Part shown: in pieces, positions 28,207-37,105 of the stretch
How positions within the stretch are numbered: position 1 is the first letter of the stretch
How the letters are laid out: each line of letters begins with the position of its first letter
DNA from: CAZQRP01 sp964596125
GTDB taxonomy: Bacteria > Chloroflexota > Dehalococcoidia > GIF9 > UBA5629
Direction: 5' to 3'
DNA: 58,856 nucleotides
Assembly (NCBI GenBank): GCA_964596125.1
Contig: CAZQRP010000023.1
Location: 1-58,856 of the forward strand
Translations under genes and position numbers: made by a program
Notes under the pieces: model-generated
The model's input: the letters and a program-made list of their open reading frames with translations, nothing else
Told to the model about the DNA's origin: nothing
Database searches by the model: none

Positions 28207-28410
28207 CAACTGTGTTTTGTCAAGCAGGTCTACCTCTATCATTACGGTCCGGGAAAGCCGGCTGCTATTCGCAGGTCAGGAGCACTATCGGACTATCAGC
28301 GCAGGGTAGTAGACCACCGACGAGAGCATTGGAGGCCAGGTTCGAGCTATAAAAAAGGGCACCCGAGGTAGATGACGCTCGTAAAAATAGACAAGTACGT
28401 GTCCAGACCA

Positions 28411-28815
28411 TCAGACCCGGTAACAGACTTCGGGGAGTTCCTTGCCCTGGTTGGTGTCCCTGATATATCTCAATATGTGATTGCTGTAGGTAATGGTCAT
28501 AGCAATCAGGTCCCCGCCGGAGAGCAGCCTCAATCTATCACCCGAGTACAGGACCCGCAGACTGCATGGGAATTCCTCATCGGCTCGGTTATATATGAAA
28601 TACACCTGCACGCCCGGAAAGATTTCCTTGCTTACCGCCCAGTCCTCGCCCACTCCCGGGGATGCTACCGTACCGCCGATGAAATCAGCCAGACCGGCAA
28701 CATCGGCGACATGTTCCAGCGCCTCTCTTCTATCCTGTAAAGCCCTGTCAAGCTGTGCCTGATGGGGGCTTACCGAACCCTCAATTTCGCGCAGGCTTAT
28801 AAGTTTTTCTATCAA
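28411..28815 (-). CDS. hypothetical protein
   Basis: A 134-aa soluble protein. An N-terminal helix with many charged residues (QLDRALQDRREALEHVADVAG) is followed by a strand-rich domain (VQVYFIYNRADEEFPCSLRVLYSGDRLRLLSGGDLIAMTI). Family not recognised. The upstream DNA is a palindromic repeat region, and no clear RBS was identified. Confidence 0.45.
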   Translation of the reverse strand: MIEKLISLREIEGSVSPHQAQLDRALQDRREALEHVADVAGLADFIGGTVASPGVGEDWAVSKEIFPGVQVYFIYNRADEEFPCSLRVLYSGDRLRLLSGGDLIAMTITYSNHILRYIRDTNQGKELPEVCYRV

Positions 28816-28830
28816 CCTCTCACCCCTTGA

Positions 28831-28859
28831 CCCCTCTCTCCTTCTCCAGGAGAGAGGGG
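28831..28859. repeat. perfect 11-bp palindromic hairpin
   Basis: CCCCTCTCTCC (28831-28841) and GGAGAGAGGGG (28849-28859) form a perfect stem with a 7-base loop. It could terminate the HNH gene transcript, but resembles dispersed REP-type palindromes more than a terminator. Confidence 0.55.
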
Positions 28860-28871
28860 AATAGATATCTT

Positions 28872-28891
28872 GAAGGGGCTAGCGCCCCTTC
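28872..28891. repeat. REP-like palindrome, copy 1
   Basis: GAAGGGGC/GCCCCTTC, 8-bp perfect arms around TAGC, preceded by TT. A near-identical copy lies at 30469-30488. Confidence 0.55.
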
Positions 28892-29030
28892 TACCCCAAA
28901 TACTATACACTCAAGACATTACAGGATTTTTCTACCCGCATTTCCCATTCATCCCATGCCGTCAACCGCTATGCCTGATGATTGTTTTCTCTGCCGGGAC
29001 GGACACAGTATATCATTACAACGTACGGGT

Positions 29031-29288
29031 TTAAAATGTTGACGTATGGCAGTCCCAGCAGAAAATACGGCAATTCGGTTCAGAGTCATCCGTGGGGCTG
29101 CCCCTGTGATGGGCCTCCCATGCACCTGTGCCTTCTCTTCCCCTGTTCCCCCATATCAGCGCCTTATTACACCGGACCTGTCCATGGTCATGAGTCACAA
29201 GGTCGCACTCGCACCTGGATGGACCAGGTGGGTAGGCACCTCCCGCTCTTTTCCACACCTGCTGGATAACAATCTCAGAAAACGCCAT
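29031..29288 (-). CDS. small HNH-like nuclease-fold protein
   Basis: An 85-aa protein; AGGAGGTG precedes the ATG. The pattern CEC...HGQVRCNKALIWGNRGREGTGAWEAHH, then CRIFCWDCH, has a CxC, a C, an HH and CxxC-type zinc/ββα-metal arrangement of an HNH fold. I recall similar mini-HNH proteins in Chloroflexota. It is far shorter than HNH endonucleases with accessory domains, so activity and target are unknown. Confidence 0.65.
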   Translation of the reverse strand: MAFSEIVIQQVWKRAGGAYPPGPSRCECDLVTHDHGQVRCNKALIWGNRGREGTGAWEAHHRGSPTDDSEPNCRIFCWDCHTSTF

Positions 29289-29416
29289 CTTTCACCTCCT
29301 GCTATCCCTACAATCGATTATAGCAATATGTGAGAAAGCGTCAACATAAACTATAAGGGTGAAATAAGAGCTGTGACTGACGGGCATGCAGGATCAACAG
29401 GGGAACAAAAGGACGA

Positions 29417-29629
29417 CTATCTTTCTCTAAAGATATAAACCAGAGTACCTGCGATAAAGGTAATAAGGAGCCCTCCGCTTATTGTGAGCATTTGAAACGC
29501 ATCCCAGTCTTCTTTTGCCATAAGACCGGAAAAGCCAAGCTCATCATGGAACAGGCTGAGAAAACCAATGAAGAAAATCAATACTGCACTACCTGCAATA
29601 ACGCTGAGCAACCTGACCATACAACCCAC
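29417..29629 (-). CDS. small two-helix membrane protein
   Basis: A 70-aa protein with two hydrophobic helices (about 5-28 and 46-66) and a basic C-terminal FRER, so both ends are probably cytoplasmic. The GTG at 29629 has AGAGG upstream; an ATG three codons later is the alternative. Family not recognised. Confidence 0.5.
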   Translation of the reverse strand: MGCMVRLLSVIAGSAVLIFFIGFLSLFHDELGFSGLMAKEDWDAFQMLTISGGLLITFIAGTLVYIFRER

Positions 29630-29691
29630 AAAACGCCTCTGAGCGGAGTGGAGCTAATTTCATATAAGAGTGGCTTCCGGTAGGTATCCTC

Positions 29692-30321
29692 TCATTCCAG
29701 GTTGAAAAGCGGGTAGCGGTCAGTGGTCAGTAAGAACGCATATGCCGTCACCCGTAGCCCCCAACGCATTACTCCGACGACAAAATCAAACATGGACCTG
29801 GGGTATCTGCCGGTAAATAAAATGGCAAACCAGGCAATTATTACCACAATCCATGACGCGATGGACAGGAAAAATAGAATAATATAGTGGGGAATTGCCA
29901 GAAACCATTTTACCAGAGGAAGCCAGCGGTTAAGCTCTTGTCCGGCATCCGGGTAGGGAATCTCAATATGCACCGACTGCTCCTCGTCAGTGGAAGGATA
30001 TACATCCGTTAATAGAAAGACATAGGCCTCAATACGGACAATGAACCTGGTCAAAGCCAGGTTCCAGTCAAACCACCACCTGGGATACTTTCTACGAAAG
30101 AGGAGCATCAATACTACTGGAAGAACCACGAGACCGCCTGACGCATATTGAAAATTAAGACCTTCTCCACTGGTGCCTGTCGTGGAACCAATAATCATCC
30201 CCAGGATGATGGCGATCGGAATTACCACGAACAGTCTGAAAAAAGTGGTCAACCTGTTCAGGGCCCTGTCGGGGTAATCGACGGACAGGATCGCAGGATA
30301 TGAAGCTGAAACTTCCGCCAT
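29692..30321 (-). CDS. DUF4389 membrane protein
   Basis: A 209-aa protein with about four membrane helices. It contains two copies of the DUF4389-like theme: VDYPDRALNRLTTFFRLFVVIPIAII near the start, then LVKWFLAIPHYIILFFL and FTGRYPRSMFDFVVGVMRWGLRVTAYAFLLTDRYP-type segments. Function unknown. AAGGAGG precedes the ATG. The small two-helix gene lies downstream on the same strand. Confidence 0.8.
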   Translation of the reverse strand: MAEVSASYPAILSVDYPDRALNRLTTFFRLFVVIPIAIILGMIIGSTTGTSGEGLNFQYASGGLVVLPVVLMLLFRRKYPRWWFDWNLALTRFIVRIEAYVFLLTDVYPSTDEEQSVHIEIPYPDAGQELNRWLPLVKWFLAIPHYIILFFLSIASWIVVIIAWFAILFTGRYPRSMFDFVVGVMRWGLRVTAYAFLLTTDRYPLFNLE

Positions 30322-30468
30322 TGTACTACCTCCTTATAATATATTGTGCAATTATTACGGAAATTATAGCACGGGAAACCAGCTTTTCAATAGAAGAATA
30401 GCCCTCTAAATCTATATTTTCCACTTCTATAACCGCAGACCATTCGAGAAAGGGTAATAACTATTATT

Positions 30469-30488
30469 GAAGGGGCCAGCGCCCTTTC
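30469..30488. repeat. REP-like palindrome, copy 2
   Basis: GAAGGGGC/GCCCTTTC around CAGC, 18 of 20 bases shared with the copy at 28872-28891; the one arm change keeps a G-T pair. It lies in the 390-bp gap downstream of the CODH operon, which contains no gene. Confidence 0.55.
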
Positions 30489-30548
30489 ACTTCCGGTTGT
30501 TATGGTCTTTGCGTGGAGCGCAGGATTTGGTCATCTGCAACCTTTAAG

Positions 30549-30569
30549 ACCCTTCGCTCTGCTCAGGGT
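30549..30569. repeat. short dispersed-type palindrome
   Basis: ACCCT...AGGGT arms around TCGCTCTGCTC. Similar ACCCTTCGCT..GCTCAGGGT palindromes are, from memory, common intergenic repeats in environmental bacterial genomes; only one copy is seen here. Confidence 0.4.
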
Positions 30570-30714
30570 GACACCGGGAACTTCTGGAACCTTAAAAGGA
30601 AAGGGCAAAGATTAAAACGATAGATATTAAATTAAAATTCCTCATTCAGCCCGTAAACCTGGCTTTTTGAATTTTCATCTGTCATTTTGCATTCAGGTCG
30701 TTAACGTGTGCACT

Positions 30715-31470
30715 TCACAGCCCGAAGCCGGTAATAATCTGCTGCGCTCCCTGCCGGAGCGGCGAGTCTTCAGGGAGATCTATTATCGGTTTCCCTTTTA
30801 TTTCCAGGTCTGGCAGGTTAGGGTCTTCAGCTATAGTAGTAACAAGGTTCAGGCCGAAATCTTCCACAGCTTTTGCGATCTCCTGCGGCAGGCCGTTTCT
30901 CACCCGGTTGACCACCAGGGCTATCTTCCCGACCTTGGTCCTCATCTCTTTAATCAGGTCTTGTACCCTGGCCGCTGCGTTAATTCCCCGTATGGTGGGA
31001 TCGGAGACAATAAGCAGGAAATCGATATCCTGCGTTGTCTGCCGGCTGATATGCTCCATGCCCGCTTCGCAATCGACAACCACGTAATCATAATTCTTGG
31101 CCATCCGGTCGATCGACAGGCGCAGCATGTGATTGGCAGCACAATAGCAACCGGGTCCTTCAGGCCGTCCCATTGCCAGAAGGTCTATTTTTGACGACTC
31201 CACCAGGGCTGCCCGTATCTTCATGTCAAGGACATCCTGCTTGGGGACTTCGGGAGAAAGGCGCCCTCTGGCGATATCCTCGGTAATATCTTCCCGCGCC
31301 TTGCCCACCGTCTCCCCCACGCTCAGACCCAGTGCCTCATTAAGATTGGTGCTGGGATCAGCATCGATAGCCAGGACTATGCCCTTTTTAGATAACAGGT
31401 CTATAATCGAGGCGGATATTGCCGTTTTACCAACGCCGCCTTTTCCAGCTACTGTAATAGTCTTTGTCAT
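30715..31470 (-). CDS. cooC: CO dehydrogenase maturation ATPase CooC-like
   Basis: A 251-aa MinD/NifH-fold ATPase with deviant Walker A KGGVGKTA at residues 9-16 and switch I/II regions (DADPSTNLNEALG, VVDCEAGMEHISRQT). CooC proteins drive nickel insertion into the CODH C-cluster. Its position as the last gene of the CODH operon, overlapping the NuoF-like gene by 4 bp, supports this. There is a single cysteine in VVDCEAG, but no clear CxC pair as in dimeric CooC. Confidence 0.88.
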   Translation of the reverse strand: MTKTITVAGKGGVGKTAISASIIDLLSKKGIVLAIDADPSTNLNEALGLSVGETVGKAREDITEDIARGRLSPEVPKQDVLDMKIRAALVESSKIDLLAMGRPEGPGCYCAANHMLRLSIDRMAKNYDYVVVDCEAGMEHISRQTTQDIDFLLIVSDPTIRGINAAARVQDLIKEMRTKVGKIALVVNRVRNGLPQEIAKAVEDFGLNLVTTIAEDPNLPDLEIKGKPIIDLPEDSPLRQGAQQIITGFGL

Positions 31471-33392
31471 TGTCCTCCTCCTTTACTCGTTTTCTCAGGC
31501 TCCAGATGAATCGCTGAAGACACCAGACTTGCCGGTGATACCTTTACGACTGCCCTGTACTCAACGGGACATACCAACTGACAACTACTGCATTTGGTGC
31601 ACTTCGTCTGGTCAATGACCTTCGTCCCTTTCTCAGTGGTGACTATGGCCTCTGCCGGACAGGCAAGTACACAGTGCTCACAGCCGCGCTCACATTTATC
31701 CGGCAATATATAATAGGCAATAAGCTCCTTGCATACCAGTGCCGGACAGCGCTTCTCCAATATATGAGCCTCATATTCGTCACGAAAATAGCGGATGGTC
31801 GTCAACACCGGATTGGGCGCCGTCCTCCCCAGACCACACAGCGAACCACCTTTAATATCTTCCGAAAGCTCCACCAGAAAATCCAGGTCTTCAATCTTCC
31901 CCTTACCGGCAGTGATGTCCTCCAGTATATCCAGCATCTGCTTTGTTCCTATTCGGCAGTGAGTACATTTTCCACAGGACTCATTTTGAGTGAAGTCGAG
32001 AAAAAACTTGGCCGCATCGACCATACAATTGTCCTCGTCCATAGCGATCACGCCGCCGGAACCCATAATCGCCCCGGCATCGCGGAGCGAATCGAAGTCC
32101 ACGGGCGTCTCCAGCATACTTTCCGGTAAGCAGCCACCTGAGGGACCGCCGATTTGCACAGCTTTAAACTGCTTCCCATCCCGTATACCGCCACCAATAT
32201 CGAATACCAGTTCGCGCAGCGTGGTGCCCATAGCCACCTCGGCCAGTCCGGTGTTCACCATTTTCCCCGCCAGGGCAAACAACGCCGTGCCCTTGCTGCC
32301 TTCAGTGCCCAGGTCTGAAAACCAATGCCCACCATGCCCAAGTATCAGTGGGATATATGCAAATGTTTTTACGTTATTTATCAAAGTGGGCTTACCCCAT
32401 AAACCTGCTTCAGTTGGATAAGGCGGCCGCCACGTTGGCATCGACCGATTTCCCTCTATAGCCTTCATCAAGGCTGTCTCCTCCCCGGACACAAAAGCGC
32501 CTGCACCTTCAGCTATTTCTATATGGAAACCGAAATCACTATCCAGTATCTTATCGCCGAGCAGCCCCTTCTCCTCCGCTTGCGCCAGGGCGATCTTCAG
32601 CCGCTCGACAGCCAATGGATATTCGGCACGGATGTAAATAAATCCCTCCCTGACGCCAACAGCATAGCCGGCGATTATCATGCCTTCGATTACCTGGTGG
32701 GGATCGCTCTCCAGGACAATACGGTCCATAAACGCCCCGGGGTCGCCTTCATCAGCGTTACAGATAATATACTTGTCTTTTCCTTTTGCTTTACGACAAA
32801 GTCCCCACTTAGTGCCTGTAGGGAAGCCTGCCCCCCCCCTTCCCCGAAGCCCTGATTTTTCCACTTCCTTTATCACAGATTCCGGTGGCATAGCTAACGT
32901 TTTTACCAGGGTTGTATACCCACCGTTAGCAATGTAGTGTTCAATATTCTCAGGGCTGATGTAACCGCAATTGCGGAGTATCAAGCGGAGTTCATGCTCA
33001 AACCTGGGTAATTCAGGGATATAAACGGCTTCTCCATCTCCACCTTCAACTGTGCCCAGGGCAAGGTCCAGACAGGGATCATCACCCACAACATAGCCCT
33101 CAATAAGTGTCGGCACAACCTGAGGCGTGACATTATTGTAGCAAACGGTAAACGAGTCCGGCTTGATGATGGTGACCAGCGGCTCCAGTGAACAGAGACC
33201 CAGGCAGCCGACTTCGGTCATCTTTGCCTTAGTATTTCGCTTCGCCAGCCCTTTTTTAAAAGCTTCGACTACTGTCAGCGAACCGGCTGCCCGGCCACAA
33301 CTGGCCGTGCCAACGAGAATGTGCGGGATTTCGCCATGATAGAGAGTGTCCCAGCCTGATTTCGCCTGATCCTGAATCTGTTCAAAGGTCAT
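31467..33392 (-). CDS. NuoF/HndC-like NAD(P)H-binding iron-sulfur flavoprotein
   Basis: A 641-aa protein. An N-terminal thioredoxin-like [2Fe-2S] domain (about 20-115) is followed by the NuoF FMN/NADH domain (about 155-390: GRGGAGFPTGTKW, CNADEGDPGAFMDR), an SLBB region, the NADH_4Fe-4S domain (ESCGKCTHCRIG), and two C-terminal ferredoxin clusters (CERGCEHCVLACP, CTKCSSCQLVCP). This is the layout of the flavin subunit of electron-bifurcating hydrogenases and formate dehydrogenases. No hydrogenase or formate dehydrogenase catalytic gene is adjacent, so it probably exchanges electrons between NAD(P)H and the CODH/ferredoxin pool (inference). Confidence 0.92.
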   Translation of the reverse strand: MTFEQIQDQAKSGWDTLYHGEIPHILVGTASCGRAAGSLTVVEAFKKGLAKRNTKAKMTEVGCLGLCSLEPLVTIIKPDSFTVCYNNVTPQVVPTLIEGYVVGDDPCLDLALGTVEGGDGEAVYIPELPRFEHELRLILRNCGYISPENIEHYIANGGYTTLVKTLAMPPESVIKEVEKSGLRGRGGAGFPTGTKWGLCRKAKGKDKYIICNADEGDPGAFMDRIVLESDPHQVIEGMIIAGYAVGVREGFIYIRAEYPLAVERLKIALAQAEEKGLLGDKILDSDFGFHIEIAEGAGAFVSGEETALMKAIEGNRSMPTWRPPYPTEAGLWGKPTLINNVKTFAYIPLILGHGGHWFSDLGTEGSKGTALFALAGKMVNTGLAEVAMGTTLRELVFDIGGGIRDGKQFKAVQIGGPSGGCLPESMLETPVDFDSLRDAGAIMGSGGVIAMDEDNCMVDAAKFFLDFTQNESCGKCTHCRIGTKQMLDILEDITAGKGKIEDLDFLVELSEDIKGGSLCGLGRTAPNPVLTTIRYFRDEYEAHILEKRCPALVCKELIAYYILPDKCERGCEHCVLACPAEAIVTTEKGTKVIDQTKCTKCSSCQLVCPVEYRAVVKVSPASLVSSAIHLEPEKTSKGGGQ

Positions 33393-33401
33393 TAAAAACC
33401 T

Positions 33402-33890
33402 TTACTGTTTTTCTAGCTGCTCCGATGGTACCGGCTTAACGGAGACGAGTACTTCCCCCACTTTTTGGGCTGTCATCCTGGGGTAGACAGAATCACCTAT
33501 CACCACCACAGGTGCCAGGGCACAGCAACCCACACAGGCTACTCTGTCCAGACTGAACTCACGGTCGTCAGTAATACCTCGGACTTCAATATCCAGCTCC
33601 CTTGCCATTGCTTCCAGGACAAGCCTGCCCCCTGCTAAATGGCAGGCGGTACCCATACACACGTTTACCGGATGCTTCCCCAGGGGGGTAAAACGGAACT
33701 GATTATAGAAAGTGGCGATGCCATAAACCGTACTTCCCGGTATATCCAGGAAGTCGGCGATCTTCAGCATCGCCTCTTTTGAGATATAACCTAACCTCCG
33801 CTGAACTTCCTGAAGAGTGGAAATTAAGCGGCGTCTCTCTTTTCTATCCGGGGTCAGGATCTGTGCTAGTTGCTGCTCTAGTTCTTCCAC
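33402..33890 (-). CDS. NuoE/HndA-like [2Fe-2S] subunit
   Basis: A 162-aa thioredoxin-like ferredoxin subunit and partner of the NuoF-like protein. The four cysteine ligands are in VCMGTACHLAGG and ACVGCCALAP. The GTG start overlaps the end of the upstream cdhE gene by 13 bp, so it is translationally coupled to the corrinoid protein gene. It probably docks on the NuoF-like subunit to split electrons. Confidence 0.92.
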   Translation of the reverse strand: MEELEQQLAQILTPDRKERRRLISTLQEVQRRLGYISKEAMLKIADFLDIPGSTVYGIATFYNQFRFTPLGKHPVNVCMGTACHLAGGRLVLEAMARELDIEVRGITDDREFSLDRVACVGCCALAPVVVIGDSVYPRMTAQKVGEVLVSVKPVPSEQLEKQ

Positions 33891-35245
33891 TGCTTCACTA
33901 GGGCCGGCAAGTAGGCTGGTATTTCACTGGCCTCCCTGGGCCCAACTATAATCTCCCAGTCCGGCAGCGCTTCCTCAAGCTCGCCCTTGATCCGGGCTAC
34001 CTTCCCGGGAATAACGAGCTTTCTATGCTTCACTTTGCTGTCAACCTGGTATTTCTTCACATAAGCCCCTATAGCATCACCGGCAAACTTACCGGCTGCC
34101 CAGCCAGTGAGAACCCCGAGCCCTTCAGTGTCCTTCACGCATAGCCAGGATGAAACTTTACTGCCTTCAATCTCCGAGGCAACAATGAAATAGGTCAATG
34201 CCCAGTTGCTGGTAATCAGAACCGGAGAGTCAGCGTTGGGCTCGCCTACTTCATAAATTTTCTCTTCTACCGACATAGGTATGCGTGGATCGGTATAGAT
34301 GTTTAACCTTTGAACTAAAAGCGGCAGCAATAAGCTGGCATCCATATCGGAAAGGACGATAATGCCGGGATATTTAATCACAAACATGGCGGCAAGGATA
34401 TTCTCTCTGGTCCTGTCTTTCGCCATAAAGCAGGGGAATCCTATTGTGGGATAGCCCAGCGGTCTGAAGTTTTGCTTTAGAGACGCCCGCCTGATAAGCG
34501 TCTGGTCTCTTATCGCCTCCTGCATATTCTTGGAACCGGGGTCAAGGACTATCTCCTCAATACCTGCTTCCTTCAGTTTGGTGGTAAGCGGTATCAGCTC
34601 TTCAACGCCATTTCCCCTGATAGCTACTGGCGTTGGCGAGTCTTTGATACCTGAAATCACCTTATCGATATTATCTTTCGTCACCGGGTATATTAGCGGC
34701 TTCCTATCAACACACAGGGCCCGGGCAGAGAGCAACGCTTCAACGTCCTCGCTGATGAGAACCATACCATATTCCGTGCTGTCGTGGACTTTCTTGACCA
34801 GTGCTCCAAATTTTGCTGTATCCCCCGTTTCGTTTTGCAGCGCCACCAGGTCTGCTTTAAGCGTCAGCCCCACCCATGGAAACTGCAATTCCTTCAATTT
34901 ATTAATCTTCTCTTCTACCTTTGCATCAGACTCTTTGTCCGAGATGAGCACGGCAATGCCCGGCTGATGAACGAATGTCTTCTCATGCCGGTAGACCACC
35001 TCCTCGTTGCCTATTTTAAGGGCATTGTTACCGGAACCCACAGTCACCAGCTTGATAGGCGGCGCCAGAGCATCTTCTAACTCTGCCTTTACTTCAGGTG
35101 AAAGATGGGGGCATTTATCAAGAGGTGCACCTCCCCCCGCTAATTTCATAGCAAAGGCAAAACAGGTGGGAAAACCACATTCCCTGCAATTCTTTTTTCC
35201 GCCCTCAGGGAGCCTCTTTACAACATCGGTACCTTTAAGCGCCAT
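33878..35245 (-). CDS. acsC: corrinoid/iron-sulfur protein large subunit (AcsC/CdhE)
   Basis: A 455-aa gamma subunit. The N-terminal cluster domain has CRECGFPTC...APLDKCPHLS for the low-potential [4Fe-4S] that reactivates cobalt. A TIM barrel (about 90-320) and a C-terminal corrinoid-binding Rossmann-like domain (about 330-450) follow. It carries the methyl group as methyl-Co(III) from AcsE to the A-cluster of CdhC. ATG with TAGGAGG. The operon continues into nuoE by overlap. Confidence 0.93.
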   Translation of the reverse strand: MALKGTDVVKRLPEGGKKNCRECGFPTCFAFAMKLAGGGAPLDKCPHLSPEVKAELEDALAPPIKLVTVGSGNNALKIGNEEVVYRHEKTFVHQPGIAVLISDKESDAKVEEKINKLKELQFPWVGLTLKADLVALQNETGDTAKFGALVKKVHDSTEYGMVLISEDVEALLSARALCVDRKPLIYPVTKDNIDKVISGIKDSPTPVAIRGNGVEELIPLTTKLKEAGIEEIVLDPGSKNMQEAIRDQTLIRRASLKQNFRPLGYPTIGFPCFMAKDRTRENILAAMFVIKYPGIIVLSDMDASLLLPLLVQRLNIYTDPRIPMSVEEKIYEVGEPNADSPVLITSNWALTYFIVASEIEGSKVSSWLCVKDTEGLGVLTGWAAGKFAGDAIGAYVKKYQVDSKVKHRKLVIPGKVARIKGELEEALPDWEIIVGPREASEIPAYLPALVKQWKN

Positions 35246-35265
35246 TTCAATCCTCCTAGTTCATC

Positions 35266-36492
35266 TTATATGGGAAGCTCCACCTCACCTTTCACCCAGG
35301 GATGACCTACCCTGTCGAGGAACTCAACCAGCTCATCGGCAGTGCTGACATCATCCTCAGTAGCTATCTTATCATATACGTCTTCAGGGATGGCATCCTT
35401 GTATCGCTCTTTTATCTCTTTCGGCATCCATACCAGCCGTCGCAATCCTCCATCAGCTTGAAGGAACTTGGGCGACCTGAGATATTCAAGTGCGATACCC
35501 AGGAACCCTTCCACCTGCCTGCCACCACTGGTATCTGCAGCCATAGTGGAGAAAGGTACTCCTGCCACAGTACTGCCGGCAAAATCGCGGTGGACAAGGC
35601 CAAAAGCATCAACTTCAGGTATGTAAAACCAGATGGCCTGAAAACAACCACAGGAAGTATGGGGATATTCAAAAGCACTATGGAGGTAGACCCGGTTATA
35701 AGCCCCCATTGACTTTTCCGCTCCCAGTTGATTGCAGCCGGCATACTCGCCCCTGATGGGATCAAGGCATTCACCCTTCTTGACTTCCTGAACCGGACCT
35801 TCCGGGTCGAGCTTGTAAGCAGCCCTGCCGTCAAACCAGCTAATAGCCCCGCAATTGGCAATTCTCTCAGGTGTGGCTATGCAGATATGCGTCGGGGCAA
35901 AGCTCTGACATAGGGCACAACTGTAAAACTCTTCTACAGCCTCTTCCTTCAGGCCGCGGGCTCTTTCATCCCTGGCCTGATATACTTCCTTCGCTTTAGG
36001 TAAAAGCTCCTCGACTTTTTTCTCATCTGTAACGAACGTGATGGAAATCTTCTCGATAACGTCCAGCTCAGACGTATACAGGAACATTAATATCTGGCCA
36101 ATGGCTTCAAATGAATTGAGCCCCTTGCTCACAGCATCTTTGCTGAGCCGCATCCAGACTTCATCTCTCTGGTTCATATGATACAGGCCTTCGATATAGT
36201 TAGCATAAAGATGCATCCTTCTTTCAAATACAGGCTCCATATCTTTTTCCAATGCTGCGCCGGCAACATCGATCATCATTGCAAAGGAATGACTGCTCCC
36301 CTCCGGCAGCTCGCTAATGTCCGGGCCGATGACCTCAATCTTTTCATTCTCGACTTCATCCATGCCCTTCAAGGTAACAAGCTCAAACTTGAACTTTGCA
36401 TTTGGGCCGCCGAACTCCACATGCATATCACCTTTTCTGATAACTTCGCCTTCATACTGGGGTCCAACATCTACAGGGAAAATTCCTGCCAT
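35266..36492 (-). CDS. cdhC: acetyl-CoA synthase catalytic subunit, archaeal CdhC-like
   Basis: A 408-aa beta subunit that joins CO, a methyl group and CoA at the Ni-Ni-[4Fe-4S] A-cluster. All expected cysteines are visible: CALC, THIC and ANC in FYSCALCQSFAPTHICIATP... plus the Cys-Gly-Cys of HTSCGCFQ. It lacks the ~300-residue N-terminal CODH-docking domain of bacterial AcsB (about 730 aa) and matches the size class of archaeal CdhC. Its start lies 1 bp after the cdhB stop. Confidence 0.93.
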   Translation of the reverse strand: MAGIFPVDVGPQYEGEVIRKGDMHVEFGGPNAKFKFELVTLKGMDEVENEKIEVIGPDISELPEGSSHSFAMMIDVAGAALEKDMEPVFERRMHLYANYIEGLYHMNQRDEVWMRLSKDAVSKGLNSFEAIGQILMFLYTSELDVIEKISITFVTDEKKVEELLPKAKEVYQARDERARGLKEEAVEEFYSCALCQSFAPTHICIATPERIANCGAISWFDGRAAYKLDPEGPVQEVKKGECLDPIRGEYAGCNQLGAEKSMGAYNRVYLHSAFEYPHTSCGCFQAIWFYIPEVDAFGLVHRDFAGSTVAGVPFSTMAADTSGGRQVEGFLGIALEYLRSPKFLQADGGLRRLVWMPKEIKERYKDAIPEDVYDKIATEDDVSTADELVEFLDRVGHPWVKGEVELPI

Positions 36493-36493
36493 T

Positions 36494-37051
36494 TTATGCC
36501 TCCTTGTCCTTTAAATTAGCTATCATGGTTTCCAGAAATTCCTTCCACTTATCATCCTTCCTGAAATTGGGAAGTGAATAACTGGCGTTAGGGTAAAAAT
36601 ATTTGCACAACGTCATTGTTTTGAGGTGCGGTGCGAAATGCTTTAATGTTGAGAGGCCCTGTTCGCCAAGATCAGTCCTGATTCCCAGGAACATCACCAG
36701 GTCGTGATTGCCTTCTTTCTTGACTCCTTGCCATCCCGGGTCCTTCAGGTGATTTAGTATTTCAATGATGTCATAGCTGCTGTCAGGCTCGACGCCAAGC
36801 TCAAGCAGCTTCTTCTTGGTATGGGCAGTAGCACATATCGGAATATTGAGAGCCTTGGCTATATCTATAGCATATTCCAGTAGAAGCCTGCCATCCAATG
36901 ACATGGTAAGGGTGCGGGGACCGATCACAAGAAGAGGCCTTTTGGCCCTTTTAATCAAATGAGCGTATTCGCCAGGTTCTTCAATAAGCCTAGCCGCCTT
37001 GGTCCCGGTCAACGTGTTGACATGATGATAGGGTAACGTGATAGTCGCCAC
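36494..37051 (-). CDS. cdhB: CODH/ACS epsilon subunit CdhB-like
   Basis: A 185-aa protein with a Rossmann-like fold (KRPLLVIGPRTL, then NIPICATAHT and HDLVMFLGIRTDLGEQGLSTLKHFAPHLKTMTL), matching the epsilon subunit that associates with CdhA in archaeal complexes and may bind FAD. The GTG at 37051 is preferred over the TTG at 37057 because AAAGGAGG is only 2 bases from the TTG. Bacterial acetogens normally lack this subunit, so it supports an archaeal-type complex. Confidence 0.88.
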   Translation of the reverse strand: MATITLPYHHVNTLTGTKAARLIEEPGEYAHLIKRAKRPLLVIGPRTLTMSLDGRLLLEYAIDIAKALNIPICATAHTKKKLLELGVEPDSSYDIIEILNHLKDPGWQGVKKEGNHDLVMFLGIRTDLGEQGLSTLKHFAPHLKTMTLCKYFYPNASYSLPNFRKDDKWKEFLETMIANLKDKEA

Positions 37052-37105
37052 TGTCAAAACCTCCTTTCGTTATAACAACCTTTATCCCGATTGTTTTATC
37101 TTCAC

